The notes beneath the pieces were generated by a model. It was not told the DNA's origin. It saw only the letters and a list, made by a program, of their open reading frames with translations, and ran no database searches. Below, in pieces: positions 15,873-25,340 of a DNA stretch of 64,000 nucleotides (the first letter of the stretch is position 1; each line of letters starts with the position of its first letter). The stretch lies in the NCBI GenBank assembly GCA_021780695.1, contig JAJXYD010000012.1, forward strand, positions 1 to 64,000, read 5' to 3'. The position numbers and the translations under genes were made by a program. Source of the DNA: Deltaproteobacteria bacterium (lineage in GTDB: Bacteria > Desulfobacterota > Syntrophobacteria > Syntrophobacterales > Syntrophobacteraceae).

Positions 15873-16646
15873 TTACTTCCACCTTTCGATAAAAGCATAA
15901 GCGCTGTGATTGTGAATGGACTCGAAATTTTCGACGTCGACCAAAAACCAGCAGACATTGGAATCCCGCTTAAGCTCGAAGGCTATGTCGCGAACCACAT
16001 CTTCGACAAATTTTGGATTTTCATAAGCAAATTCGGTTACGTACTTTTCATCAGGCCTCTTTAGCACGGAATAGACATCGCAGGAGGCCGATTTTTCGAC
16101 CAACTCGATAAGGTCCTCAATCCAGATGAAATGCTTAAAGCGAACGGCCAGCCGCACGGTACCTCTCTGGTTGTGGGCGCCGAAGTCGCTCAACTCCTTG
16201 GAACAGGGGCAAACGGTGGTGATGGGAACATTTACCTCCAAGACCAGATCGTAGCCCTTATCGGAGTCAAGAGAACCTGCTATGCGGCAGCCGTATTCCA
16301 TAAGACCGGGACTTCCGGTTACGGGCGAGAGTTTTCGGATAAAGTAGGGAAAGTGTATTTCCATGTGCGCCGACTCGGCCCGAAGGTGCTCCTGAAGGAC
16401 CTTTAGAACAGAGGAAAACTCCCTTATATCCAGATGGCCGTGAAATTCATTTAGAATTTCAATAAACCGGCTCATGTGAGTCCCCTTGAACTCCCGGGGT
16501 ACGTTGACATACATATTGATGGAGGCAACGGTGTTCTGTACGCCGTTATTCTTATCCATAACGGTAACAGGGTAGCGAATATCCTTCACGCCCACCTTGT
16601 CGATTCCGATATTTCTGTAATCCGCCTGGCTTTGGACATCGATCAT
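15873..16646 (-). CDS. folE2: GTP cyclohydrolase FolE2 (type IB)
   Basis: 257 residues. It converts GTP to dihydroneopterin triphosphate, the first step of folate and tetrahydropterin synthesis. Family (PF02649) features: MIDVQSQADYRNIGIDKVGV start, ITTVCPCSKELSDFGAHNQR with the metal-ligand Cys, the Glu and His residues in HLRAESAHMEIHFPYF, and KYVTEFAYENPKFVED. The start is set at ATG 16646 to match the usual M-x-DVQS start; a TTG five codons upstream is in frame but has no ribosome binding site. FolE2 can use metals other than zinc and often replaces FolE1. It is a minus-strand neighbour of cooC, 100 bases apart, so co-transcription is possible. Confidence 0.92.
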   Translation of the reverse strand: MIDVQSQADYRNIGIDKVGVKDIRYPVTVMDKNNGVQNTVASINMYVNVPREFKGTHMSRFIEILNEFHGHLDIREFSSVLKVLQEHLRAESAHMEIHFPYFIRKLSPVTGSPGLMEYGCRIAGSLDSDKGYDLVLEVNVPITTVCPCSKELSDFGAHNQRGTVRLAVRFKHFIWIEDLIELVEKSASCDVYSVLKRPDEKYVTEFAYENPKFVEDVVRDIAFELKRDSNVCWFLVDVENFESIHNHSAYAFIERWK

Positions 16647-16748
16647 AGATGTATTCCGCAATTAATTGAAGTCACTTCGGTCAATACAAAGTGAGGGCAT
16701 TGTTCCAAACCGTCAGGGGCCTTAGTGGACCGTCCCGTCCCGGGTCTG

Positions 16749-17528
16749 CTAAGTAGCTTTAGAGGCTTCCAGCAGGTTTTTCACTATGGCTTCGAGCCCC
16801 ACCCTTGTCTGGGAACTGACATTATCGGCGAATTTCGCTTCGAGATCGGCCTCGATAATAAGATCGTCATAAGGAAGGAAACCCAGGATAAGATGTCCGT
16901 CAAGAGCCTTGCTAAGAAAAGCGCGGTCATCGTCGTTTCTAACCTTGTTGCCGACCAGCCCGATTCTTGTCAGTCCGATGTCCCTTCCCAATTCGCGGAT
17001 GCGGGCCGCCGTTTCAATGCTTCGCCTTCCGGGTTCGACTACCGTAATCAGCCAGTCCACAGCTTTGGAGGTCCCACGGCCCAGGTGTTCGATACCTGCC
17101 TCCATGTCCATAATAACCACTTCATCGCGCCTCAATATGAGGTGCTGAACGAGGTTTTTGAGCAAAATGCTCTCCGGACACACGCAACCAGTCCCCCCTT
17201 TTTTGACGCCCCCCATAACCATCAGTCGGACGTTTTCTCCCTGGCGAACGGAAAGTTTTTCGGGCAGATCGTCGACTCTGGGGTTTAGTTTAAAATAGCC
17301 CCCGTAAGAACCCGGAACGGATTCGGTTCGCTCGGCCACCAATTCCTTCATTTGGGAAATGGGCGTAAGGGTTGAGGCGTCTTCTATGCCAAGGGCGTGA
17401 GCCAGGTTTGCATCAGGATCGGCATCAATGGCCAGAACGCTTTTACCCTGCTCCGCAAACCACCTCACAAGAAAAGCGCTCAACGTCGTTTTCCCCACCC
17501 CACCTTTACCGCTAATAGCTATCTTCAA
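16749..17528 (-). CDS. cooC: CooC-type nickel-insertion ATPase
   Basis: 259 residues. A MinD/CooC-like P-loop ATPase that loads nickel into carbon monoxide dehydrogenase. It starts MKIAISGKGGVGKTTLSAFL, with the deviant Walker A and its signature Lys, then LAIDADPDANLAHALG and a C-x-C nickel site (GTGCVCPES), with VIMDMEAGIEHLGRGTS as switch/Walker B region. TTG at 17528 is the start because GGAGGG precedes it by about six bases and the first residues then match the family. It follows the DUF3786 gene by 19 bases. No CODH gene is in the window. Related ATPases also serve other nickel or corrinoid enzymes, so the exact client is open. Confidence 0.87.
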   Translation of the reverse strand: MKIAISGKGGVGKTTLSAFLVRWFAEQGKSVLAIDADPDANLAHALGIEDASTLTPISQMKELVAERTESVPGSYGGYFKLNPRVDDLPEKLSVRQGENVRLMVMGGVKKGGTGCVCPESILLKNLVQHLILRRDEVVIMDMEAGIEHLGRGTSKAVDWLITVVEPGRRSIETAARIRELGRDIGLTRIGLVGNKVRNDDDRAFLSKALDGHLILGFLPYDDLIIEADLEAKFADNVSSQTRVGLEAIVKNLLEASKAT

Positions 17529-17547
17529 AATTATCCCTCCAAAGCTG

Positions 17548-18174
17548 TCAGGCCGACAGCAGTTTTTTCCCAAGACCGATAAGCCTGTATACCAGCCCTC
17601 CGCTCATTACCGCAATATCTTCGGCTGAAAGGAGCCACTGGATGCTTTCGTCGAAAAGAATCGTAGCTTCGGGAGCAAATTCCTCATCTCCGGCCCACAA
17701 CACCAACTGAACCCGAATATGGGGAAAGACGGTAAACTCCATTCCAAAATCGCCACTTTCCACACGCGTGGCCCCCAGCGTTTCGGCACATTTTAAAAAA
17801 AGCGGCCCCTTGTCTCCGAAAAAATTTACCAGGGGGTCTCTTGCCCTCCTTTGGAAGGCGTCAAAATAGAAATGGCCATCGGGGACCTGACGAAAGGTGA
17901 TAAGGGTTCCTGTAGCCTTTCTCCCCGCCCCGAGCAAATAATGAGCTATGAGGATCTGATCGGGCAGCGAGACTTCTTCGTCCGAATCGACCTTGCCGAT
18001 TTTGGTTTCCGGCTGGACTTGAACCCTGTAGGGGATGCCAAGAAAAGGCATTATCAAACTATTTTCCGAAGCAATTTCCGCCCCTGAGGATTGGGCAAGC
18101 GCGGACAGATCGCGCTCTTTAAGTTCCAGTGCCGCCAGCCGCAATGATTCTTTGTAATCGTCTATACGAGCCAC
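17548..18174 (-). CDS. DUF3786 domain protein, linked to CooC
   Basis: 208 residues matching DUF3786 (PF12654): SLPDQILIAHYLLGAGRKAT, GTLITFRQVPDGHFYFDAFQ and a C-terminal VQLVLWAGDEEFAPEATILFDESIQWLLSAEDIAV. The function is not known. The family is often met near CODH/acetyl-CoA synthase or corrinoid genes in anaerobes, from general knowledge. Here it is directly upstream of cooC in the same direction, so a part in nickel or corrinoid enzyme maturation is a reasonable inference. No Cys is present, so direct thiolate metal binding is unlikely. Divergent from the thioredoxin gene. Confidence 0.8.
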   Translation of the reverse strand: MARIDDYKESLRLAALELKERDLSALAQSSGAEIASENSLIMPFLGIPYRVQVQPETKIGKVDSDEEVSLPDQILIAHYLLGAGRKATGTLITFRQVPDGHFYFDAFQRRARDPLVNFFGDKGPLFLKCAETLGATRVESGDFGMEFTVFPHIRVQLVLWAGDEEFAPEATILFDESIQWLLSAEDIAVMSGGLVYRLIGLGKKLLSA

Positions 18175-18292
18175 AATGATTCCTTCCGGATGAATTGAGC
18201 TTGCGTTAGAAAAATAAAGTGATTATTCGTATAACTCATCTCAACACGAAACTAGGACTTGTTATTCTAATTTAAATGGAGTGTCCAGATCA

Positions 18293-18751
18293 ATGGTGGA
18301 GGATAGTTTTATAATCCGATGCGACAAGTGCGGGACAAAAAACCGCATTCCCCGATCCCGATCGACAGACAGGGCGGTTTGCGGCAAATGCCGCGCTCCG
18401 CTTCATTTTACAACGGGTTATCCGCGGTATGCCATAGCCGTGGACGAAAGAACTTTTGAAAACGAGGTGATAAAATTTCCCGGACCCGTTGTCGTTCTTT
18501 TCTGGGCCACGTGGTGCGGTCACTGCCGAGGTCTTCTACCCCTTGTCGATCAACTGGCATCGGAGTACACCGGACTGGTTAAGTTTGTAAAAGTCGATCT
18601 GGACAAAAACCAGTCCTTGGCCTCAAGATACCAGGTCCAAAGCGTACCCACGATGATCGAGTTTAAAAACGGCATGCTTTTCAACCGTATTCTAGGAGCC
18701 GTTCCCAAGGACCAGATCGTTCATCACCTGAAGGCCATACTCCAGAAATAG
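18293..18751 (+). CDS. Thioredoxin with N-terminal zinc ribbon (Trx2/TrxC type)
   Basis: 152 residues. Two CxxC pairs (CDKCG and CGKCR, residues about 9-35) form a zinc ribbon as in E. coli Trx2. Residues about 45-150 are a thioredoxin fold with active site ATWCGHCRGLLP and cis-proline loop QSVPTMIEF. It reduces disulphides in the cytoplasm; the zinc module may make it sensitive to oxidants. I choose ATG 18293 (GGAG 11 bases upstream); a GTG four codons earlier is in frame. Single gene, divergent from DUF3786 and convergent with the RND operon. Confidence 0.9.
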   Translation: MVEDSFIIRCDKCGTKNRIPRSRSTDRAVCGKCRAPLHFTTGYPRYAIAVDERTFENEVIKFPGPVVVLFWATWCGHCRGLLPLVDQLASEYTGLVKFVKVDLDKNQSLASRYQVQSVPTMIEFKNGMLFNRILGAVPKDQIVHHLKAILQK

Positions 18752-18779
18752 CCCTATATAATCCTTAACACTTTTGGCA

Positions 18780-21700
18780 TTATTTGCCTTCCCCCGGAGT
18801 TTCGAAGCGTGCGAAGCGAAGGGCCAGGGTCGGCAGAACCAATAAATTCAGGGCCGTCGAGGTAAAAATACCTCCAAGAACCACGATGGCCAGGGCCCCT
18901 ATGATCTCCTGGCCGGGCGTGCGAACGCCAAGGGCAAGGGGCAACAGTCCGAGGGCCGTTACCAGGGCGGTCATAAGTATGGGCGAGAGCCGTTCGGAAG
19001 CTCCCCTTAGCGCAGCTTCGGGCCCCCAGTGCAATCCGTCCACCCTCACCAGACGCTGATAGTGCGATAGAAGCATTATGGAATTGCGAAGCGTTATACC
19101 AAAGACCGTTACAAAACCGACCATGGAACCAAGGGACATCACTCCCCCGGTAAGCATCACGGCAAGGACTCCTCCGGCAAGGGCGAAGGGCAGGTTTACC
19201 AGGAGAAGCGAGGTATTTCGCCAATTGCCCGCGACCAAAGACACAAGGAGCACAATGCCTACGACGGCCGCGAGGGCATGAAAGATCAGATCCCTCATCG
19301 CACGGCTTTGGGCTGCGGCAGTACCGGCAAATTCGAGGTATACGCCCGAGGGCAAAGAAAGGGATCTCAGGCGACGCTCGACCTCGGCGGATATGGCCGC
19401 ACCGTTTGTGCCCGTAATATTGGCGGTAATCGTTTGGACCCGCCGGCCTCCCTGGTGAAGTATAGCGAAACGACCTGAAGTCATCCGTATCCAGGCCAGT
19501 TGTTTTAACGGCAGGTAAACACCGGCAGGGGTTCGGACTGCAAGATTGCCAAGTAAAGCTATCCGGCGATCGGCGGGCGGAAGAATCACAGAAACGTTAA
19601 AGACTCGTTCCCCATGGTAGATTTGACCTACAGTGGTCCCCTGGTAAGCAGTTTCGACCGCATTCAGTACAGTTACGGGAGCTATGCCCCATCTGAGAAG
19701 TGCAGCTTTGCGCAGATTAATTGCGATTTGAGGCGCTCCCGCCTGGGAGAGCACCTGGACATCGGAGATCCCTGAAATCTTTTTAAGCACCAGGGAAGCT
19801 TGCCGCCCCTCGCGATCTAAAACCTCTAAATCGTTTCCGAAGATATTTACAACCATCGAAGCCGAGTAGCCGGAAACGGTCTCCTCCATGCGTTCCTTAA
19901 GAAAGGTATTTACTGAAAAGGCGGCACCGGGGATCAGATCGAGAACGCGGCGAATTTGAGCCCCCGCCCGCAAGGGTTGTTGACCACGCTTCAGGTTGAC
20001 CTCGATTTCACTGGCGTTAGGCCCGCGAATTGCGCTGCCGTTCTTGGGTCTTCCGGCTTTCTGGGCCACAATGTTAACATAGGGCAGTTTTAGCAGTTGT
20101 CTTGAAACCTGTTTCCCAAGCCGCAAAGACTCTTTAAGCGAAGTCCCGGGGGCCAGGACCATGTGGACAATATAATGGCCTTCCTCGAAGGAGGGCATAA
20201 ACCTGTTTTTTAAAAACGGAGCGCTGATAAGCGCGCAGGCTAAAAGCAGCAGGACTGCCAAAATAACCGGGCGCGGACGAAGCTCGACCCGCTCCAGGAG
20301 CCGAACATATCTTTTTTTGAGTCCTCGGATAACAGGAGGGTCTGCGGCTGGCAGTTCCGCACTCCCCAAAAGAAGCATACAGAGCGCAGGCGTTACGGTC
20401 AGTGCGACCAGAAGGGAGGCAAGCACGGAGAGTATATAGGCGACCCCAAGGGGTGCAAAGAGCCGCCCTGCAACACCCGAAAGCGTCAAGATGGGGAAAA
20501 AGACCATAATTACGGCAAAAGTAGCATAAACCACCGCAGCCCGCACTTCCAAGGAAGCATCCAGAATCACACGCATAACTGGCCGGGGAGTTTCCAGACA
20601 GCGATTTTCCCTCATGCGGCGATGGATGTTTTCGACATCTATAACCGCATCGTCTACAATCTCGCCCAAGGCTATCGCCAAGCCTCCCAACACCATGGTA
20701 TTGAAGCTGAAACCCAGATGTTGCATTACGATAATACCCGCCATGAGCGAAAGCGGAATGGCGAGGCACGAAATCGCGGCGGTTCGCAAATTAAAAAGGA
20801 ACAAAAACAGTACGATAATGACAAGCACGGCCCCTATTGCCAGAGCCGACAAAACATTTCGGACGGCGGTATGAATAAAGTAGGCCGGGCGAAAGACGGA
20901 ATGAATGACAATACCCTCGCGGGCAAGGGCCGGCTTCAGGGCTTGGAGCGCACGATCCACGCGATTTGTAACATCCAGGGTATTGGAACCGTATTGTGCG
21001 TTTAAAAGCATTACGATTCCCGGCCGACCATTAATTAGACCCGCGCCAACCGGGGGTTCCTGAGCCGTTGTAACCGCGGCCACATCGGATAACTTCAGGC
21101 CTGCGCCGGCGTGATGAAACAGAACAACACCGGAAAGTTGAGCGGCTGAAATCGGCTGCCCGCCGCTTTGCAGCGTTATTCGCTGGTTTGGGTTTTCAAT
21201 AAAGCCCGCGCCGCGAACGGCTGTAGCCAGGCGTGCGGCAGTCAGCACCTGGTTTAAACCCAATCGATATCGGATAAGTTTATTCGGATCCACCTGGATC
21301 TGGAATTGTTTTACCCCTTCGCCAAAAATTTGCACGCCCGCAACCCCTGGAACAGCGAGCAGACTGGGCTTTACCATCCAACGCACGATGGTGCGAACAT
21401 CGATAAGCGAGCGGGTATCGGAAGTAAAACCCAGCACCATCACTACACCGGTTGATGACGTAAGCGGAGTAAGCACCGGGGATTGAGCCTCGAGAGGCAA
21501 TTGGCCCTGAAGGGAAGCTAACCGCTCGGCCACGATCTGGCGTGCCCGGTAGACATTGGTTTTGGAGGAAAAGACGATCTTTACCGCCGAAAGCCCCTGG
21601 CTCGAAGTTGACTGTTCGATTGCAATGCCTGAGGCGCCTAGGACCGCGGATTCAATGGGTCTTGTGACAAGGGCTTCCACCTGCTCCGGAGACAGCCCCT

Positions 21701-21893
21701 GGGCTTCAGTTCTTATCGACACCTGCGGGGAGGCAAATTCGGGAAAGACATCGTAGCTCACACCGCTAATGGTATAGAAACCGAAGGCCAAAAGCAGGAA
21801 GGCCAGAGCCGTCACGGTGCCCCGTCGCCGAAGCGCGAAGTGGATAATCGCATTTAGAAGGCCGGATTGAACAGGTTCCACATCATTTTTCAT
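18780..21893 (-). CDS. Heavy-metal-type RND efflux pump, inner membrane subunit (CusA/CzcA-like)
   Basis: 1037 residues, the usual size for RND permeases, with twelve membrane segments in two repeats. It shows the HME subgroup features: VSYDVFPEFASPQVSIRTEA start, GEIVDDAVIDVENIHRRMRE in TM4 (acidic proton-relay residues) and the FMPSFEEGHYIVHM loop. It exports metal ions or related substrates by proton antiport. The Met pairs that mark copper/silver CusA pumps are not obvious, so zinc/cobalt/nickel or organic substrates are possible. Its ATG overlaps the adaptor stop by one base (TAATG). It is last in the three-gene operon with adaptor and outer-membrane channel. Confidence 0.9.
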   Translation of the reverse strand: MKNDVEPVQSGLLNAIIHFALRRRGTVTALAFLLLAFGFYTISGVSYDVFPEFASPQVSIRTEAQGLSPEQVEALVTRPIESAVLGASGIAIEQSTSSQGLSAVKIVFSSKTNVYRARQIVAERLASLQGQLPLEAQSPVLTPLTSSTGVVMVLGFTSDTRSLIDVRTIVRWMVKPSLLAVPGVAGVQIFGEGVKQFQIQVDPNKLIRYRLGLNQVLTAARLATAVRGAGFIENPNQRITLQSGGQPISAAQLSGVVLFHHAGAGLKLSDVAAVTTAQEPPVGAGLINGRPGIVMLLNAQYGSNTLDVTNRVDRALQALKPALAREGIVIHSVFRPAYFIHTAVRNVLSALAIGAVLVIIVLFLFLFNLRTAAISCLAIPLSLMAGIIVMQHLGFSFNTMVLGGLAIALGEIVDDAVIDVENIHRRMRENRCLETPRPVMRVILDASLEVRAAVVYATFAVIMVFFPILTLSGVAGRLFAPLGVAYILSVLASLLVALTVTPALCMLLLGSAELPAADPPVIRGLKKRYVRLLERVELRPRPVILAVLLLLACALISAPFLKNRFMPSFEEGHYIVHMVLAPGTSLKESLRLGKQVSRQLLKLPYVNIVAQKAGRPKNGSAIRGPNASEIEVNLKRGQQPLRAGAQIRRVLDLIPGAAFSVNTFLKERMEETVSGYSASMVVNIFGNDLEVLDREGRQASLVLKKISGISDVQVLSQAGAPQIAINLRKAALLRWGIAPVTVLNAVETAYQGTTVGQIYHGERVFNVSVILPPADRRIALLGNLAVRTPAGVYLPLKQLAWIRMTSGRFAILHQGGRRVQTITANITGTNGAAISAEVERRLRSLSLPSGVYLEFAGTAAAQSRAMRDLIFHALAAVVGIVLLVSLVAGNWRNTSLLLVNLPFALAGGVLAVMLTGGVMSLGSMVGFVTVFGITLRNSIMLLSHYQRLVRVDGLHWGPEAALRGASERLSPILMTALVTALGLLPLALGVRTPGQEIIGALAIVVLGGIFTSTALNLLVLPTLALRFARFETPGEGK

Positions 21894-22957
21894 TAATCGT
21901 CATCCCCGTCTCCGTGGCCTCCGCCAGACTTCGTTCCCGAAAGAAGAGCCTGGGAGAGAAGCGTCTGCGCCCCCTCAACCACTATGCGATCCCCGAGAGA
22001 AAAGCCCTTTGTAACAAGGTAGCCGCCAACAACAGGGATATTTGCGCCAATCGGGCGAGCCTCGAAATTTTCGGCGCCGGTTTGCGCGAAAACAAAAGGT
22101 TCTGCGTCCTGCCAGACAACGGCCGACGAAACTATGAGAAAACCGCCTATCGGGGGGCCTTCGGGCACAAAGACAGACGCGTTCATCCCGGTTCTCACCT
22201 GCCCGCTTCTATTGGAAACGATGTAGAAATAGCTCAACCCCTGGATTTGCGGATCAGTGCTGGGAGAAACCGAAACAAAGCGGGCCTTAAACCTTCCAAG
22301 ACCCGTAGGTTTAATCGTTATCTCCCTCGGCATCGCTTCTATTTTCCCCCCGGCGGGTAAAGTTACCTGCACCAGAGCATCCCGGCGATTGATCAGTTTC
22401 AAATAATCCGTTGAACCGGTGAAAACCCAGTTCGAAATCACCTTTCCCCACTGCTGCAAAGCCGCGCCTCTCAGGGCCAGCTGTTGGGTTTGGGCCGTAC
22501 GCAGATCTACCTTGTCCTGGTTCCATGTTGACTGCGCAAGCTGAAGGTCTTTTAGCGAACTGCTCTGGTTGTGCTCATATAGATTCTTTAGCCTGGCATA
22601 TTCCATTTGAGAGACATGAAGAGTTGTCTTTGCGTTTTCAACCTTCGCCCCGGCCACCGCATAGAGGCTCTCAAGGCTCGATAGCCCCTTTATCGAAATA
22701 ACCCTGCCGTAGGCCCTGATATGGTTTGTACGAAATACGTGAACAAGCGGCGCAGTGGCAATATCCGCCTTTTTCTGGGCCGATGCATCCAAAATGACCG
22801 ATAACGCAGGGTCGCCCCTGGAGCTCTTAGCTCCAGGGGGCTGGACGCATTCGGCCCGGGTCGAGTCCAAAACGAGGCATAGGGCAATCGCTATGCCCAA
22901 AGAGATGAACAGAGACAAAACGGCAGCTATGGGTCCAACCGGTCGCAGCTTTTTCAA
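21893..22957 (-). CDS. RND periplasmic adaptor subunit (HlyD/CusB-like)
   Basis: Membrane-fusion protein joining the RND pump to the outer-membrane channel. I start at TTG 22957, which overlaps the stop of the TolC gene (TTGA) and lies ten bases after GGAG, giving 354 residues and an N-terminal export helix (GPIAAVLSLFISLGIAIALC). The longest frame would start 19 codons earlier, inside the TolC gene. Domains: a short alpha-hairpin (AKTTLHVSQMEYARLKNLYE to LQLAQSTWNQDKVDLRTAQ), a lipoyl/beta-barrel part, and a C-terminal VVEGAQTLLSQALL. The tail GGGHGDGDDD is short, acidic and His-containing, and could touch metal. Family call firm, start inferred. Confidence 0.85.
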   Translation of the reverse strand: MKKLRPVGPIAAVLSLFISLGIAIALCLVLDSTRAECVQPPGAKSSRGDPALSVILDASAQKKADIATAPLVHVFRTNHIRAYGRVISIKGLSSLESLYAVAGAKVENAKTTLHVSQMEYARLKNLYEHNQSSSLKDLQLAQSTWNQDKVDLRTAQTQQLALRGAALQQWGKVISNWVFTGSTDYLKLINRRDALVQVTLPAGGKIEAMPREITIKPTGLGRFKARFVSVSPSTDPQIQGLSYFYIVSNRSGQVRTGMNASVFVPEGPPIGGFLIVSSAVVWQDAEPFVFAQTGAENFEARPIGANIPVVGGYLVTKGFSLGDRIVVEGAQTLLSQALLSGTKSGGGHGDGDDD

Positions 22958-24354
22958 GTCAAATTTTCTCCATTTGCTGGACAAACGTTTTTGTGAAAAG
23001 TTTGCTTTTGGCAAAGCGGAAACTCGAGGGCATCTTCAAGCACGCCTAGGGCCTGTTGGGCCTGATAGGAAGCCTGGATGTCCTGCAAAAGGTCTGTGTA
23101 GTAGACCAGTTGAGCCTCCAGGAGGGCAAGCCGGCTTGTCTCGCCTTCTGTAAAGGCGCTCCCGGCAGAATCCTTTTGGGCTTTCGCCCAATCCTTCAGA
23201 CTCTGAGCGGTCTTTAGTTTATCCCTCATCAGTTGGTATCCGGCAAAGCCCCGATCCAACTGCTCGATGACCTTGGCCTGAAAGGCGGTAAAGGCGGCAG
23301 CTGCCTGCCTGCGACGCGCCTTGGCCTCTGCTATGGGCCCCTGATTCTGGTTTAGGACCGGAAGAGTCAAAGACGGGCCAAATGTCCAGTAATTTTCCGA
23401 ATCCTGAAAACTGTAGCCCGGCCCAAGGTTCACATCCGGGTACTGTTTGGCGATTTCGAGTTGCAGCGCGCTTTGTGCGGCCTCGTAGCTCGCCAGGAGA
23501 GATAAAATATCGGGGCGGTTCAAAAGGGCCTTACGCCTGAGTTGCCTTAGAGGAGGCGAAACAGGGAAACGTTTTAGAAACCGGCAGGAAATCTTAATCC
23601 GGTGTAGCGCTTCCACGGGTACGGCAAGCGAAGCAGCCAGCCGGGCACGGCTATCGGCAATCTGTCTTTGGAGATCGGCCAATTTTAGGCGACCGGCATC
23701 AAGAGAAATTTGGGCGCGGGCTAACTCAGGCCTTGGAATTTCTCCATTTGCGAGTAGAACCGAAAGCATTTGCACGAGTTGGCGTTGCACTTCGACCTGG
23801 CGCTTAAGAACGACCTCGGATTCCCTATTAAAGTGAAGGTCTACCAAACTGGCCCTGAGGCGACTTCTAACCTGCCAGGCGGCCGTTTCCATATCAAGTC
23901 CGGCCGCCCTGGCCAGGTGACCGGCAACATCCAGCCGATAGCCGCGTTTTCCCGCCGTTTCTATGGGCATTGAGACTATCAGGGAAAAAAGCCAGGGACT
24001 GCGCGGAGGGTTGGTAATACCGCCGGGCAGAACCGATATTGTCGGATTAGGGCGCTCCCCCGCGGTGATTTTACCGGCAAGGGCCACCTGCCGGCGAGCG
24101 CGGGCTAAATCAAGATCGGGAGAATAATAGAGAGCCGCAAGGGTCAGCATGGAAAAATTCCAGGACCTCGGAGGCCAGGAAGGAAGCTGCCCGTTCAGGT
24201 TTTGTTCCATGAATTTATGCAGACCGGGGTTATCGAGAGTGCGGGCTTCCAGGGCCGAAGCATTGGAAGCCGCGGAAATCGGCTTGGAATGAAACGTCGC
24301 GCAACCGGCAAGCGTAATAGTTACAATACATATTGCGAAAAAGGACAGTCTCAT
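22954..24354 (-). CDS. TolC-family outer membrane efflux protein (CzcC/CusC-like)
   Basis: 466 residues. A lipoprotein-type signal (LSFFAICIVTITLAGCATFH, Cys in the lipobox LAGC) should anchor it to the outer membrane. Two repeats of long helices (QVALAGKITAGERPNPTISV; LEIAKQYPDVNLGPGYSFQD) form the TolC alpha-barrel trunk, and the VLNQNQGPIAEAKARRRQAA segment is typical of the CzcC branch. It is first in the minus-strand operon channel-adaptor-pump, with 4-bp and 1-bp overlaps, so all three are translationally coupled. About 45 bases separate it from the RluA gene, so read-through from that gene is possible. Confidence 0.9.
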   Translation of the reverse strand: MRLSFFAICIVTITLAGCATFHSKPISAASNASALEARTLDNPGLHKFMEQNLNGQLPSWPPRSWNFSMLTLAALYYSPDLDLARARRQVALAGKITAGERPNPTISVLPGGITNPPRSPWLFSLIVSMPIETAGKRGYRLDVAGHLARAAGLDMETAAWQVRSRLRASLVDLHFNRESEVVLKRQVEVQRQLVQMLSVLLANGEIPRPELARAQISLDAGRLKLADLQRQIADSRARLAASLAVPVEALHRIKISCRFLKRFPVSPPLRQLRRKALLNRPDILSLLASYEAAQSALQLEIAKQYPDVNLGPGYSFQDSENYWTFGPSLTLPVLNQNQGPIAEAKARRRQAAAAFTAFQAKVIEQLDRGFAGYQLMRDKLKTAQSLKDWAKAQKDSAGSAFTEGETSRLALLEAQLVYYTDLLQDIQASYQAQQALGVLEDALEFPLCQKQTFHKNVCPANGENLT

Positions 24355-24398
24355 TTTTCCCCAGAGGTTTCGTTAAAGGCGAAGACCACTGATCGCAC

Positions 24399-25340
24399 TC
24401 AGAGCGAGTCAGTTGCGACCACGTCAGGCCAACCAGGCGGCACCGGGGCTTGGAGATTTAAAACTTTGCCGGAAAACGGATGTTTAAGAGTGAGTCTCCA
24501 AGCGTGCAGAAACAGACGATGGTCGGGTTTTGCACCATAGGCGCGATCCCCCGCGATCGGGTGTCCTGCCAGGGCAAGGTGAATTCTTATCTGGTGAGTC
24601 CTACCGGTTGAAGGGACAGCTATTACGAGAGAACGGCCATCCTTTCGGGTAAGCACATTAAAAAGCGTCCGGGCCTGTTTTCCCTTCCCCTCTTCAACCG
24701 CTTTATATTTGCCGCCTATTTTGCCGATATCAGCTTCACAAGTCCAGGAATCTTTTTGCGGTAAGCCCTCCACCCAGGCCAAATATTGTTTTTTTACCTT
24801 CCTTTCCCGAAAGGCCCTCGCGAGAGGCTCGTTTGCTTTTCGGTCGAGCGCAAAGAGCAATAACCCACTCGTATCCATGTCGAGCCGGTGATGCAGGCCG
24901 GCGTAAGGGGCAGCCCCTTCCCCCCCGGACAGGAACCGAAGGAGGGCCGCAAAAACGTTGTTATAGGCATCGAAGGGGACCTGCTGACTTGCAATTTTAG
25001 CTTCCTTGTCATAAGCGAGTAAAAAACGATCTCGAAAAATCACGCGGGATGGATCGATTTCATAGAACCTTTGGATGCCGCAAGAGGGGAAAGCGGCACG
25101 GATCTCTTCGCCCCCACAGAGCCTGAGCGCCGGGTCACAGGCCATTTGTACCCCCACATAGACCGAACCAAAGCGGATAAGGTCGATAGCTTCCTTTTCG
25201 GATAGGAGAAGATAGTCGGAGACAACTTTTGCCAAGGCTTGGCCGCTTTGCTCCCCACCGACTCGCCAACCGAATTCTTCAACTCCGGGGCCTTTTTTGA
25301 AACGCCGAGACAATCCCGGTCCCCGACCACCTTCACTCAT
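24399..25340 (-). CDS. RluA-family RNA pseudouridine synthase
   Basis: 313 residues. It isomerises uridines in rRNA or tRNA. Catalytic motif GLHHRLDMDTSGLLLFALDR (Asp in RLD), then KKQYLAWVEGLPQ and the RTHQIRIHLALAGHPIAGD signature. An S4-like part occupies residues about 35-85. ATG 25340 overlaps the end of the FmdB-like gene by eight bases; an in-frame start 15 codons earlier has no support. The target uridine cannot be named. It follows the zinc-ribbon gene in one operon. Confidence 0.9.
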   Translation of the reverse strand: MSEGGRGPGLSRRFKKGPGVEEFGWRVGGEQSGQALAKVVSDYLLLSEKEAIDLIRFGSVYVGVQMACDPALRLCGGEEIRAAFPSCGIQRFYEIDPSRVIFRDRFLLAYDKEAKIASQQVPFDAYNNVFAALLRFLSGGEGAAPYAGLHHRLDMDTSGLLLFALDRKANEPLARAFRERKVKKQYLAWVEGLPQKDSWTCEADIGKIGGKYKAVEEGKGKQARTLFNVLTRKDGRSLVIAVPSTGRTHQIRIHLALAGHPIAGDRAYGAKPDHRLFLHAWRLTLKHPFSGKVLNLQAPVPPGWPDVVATDSL

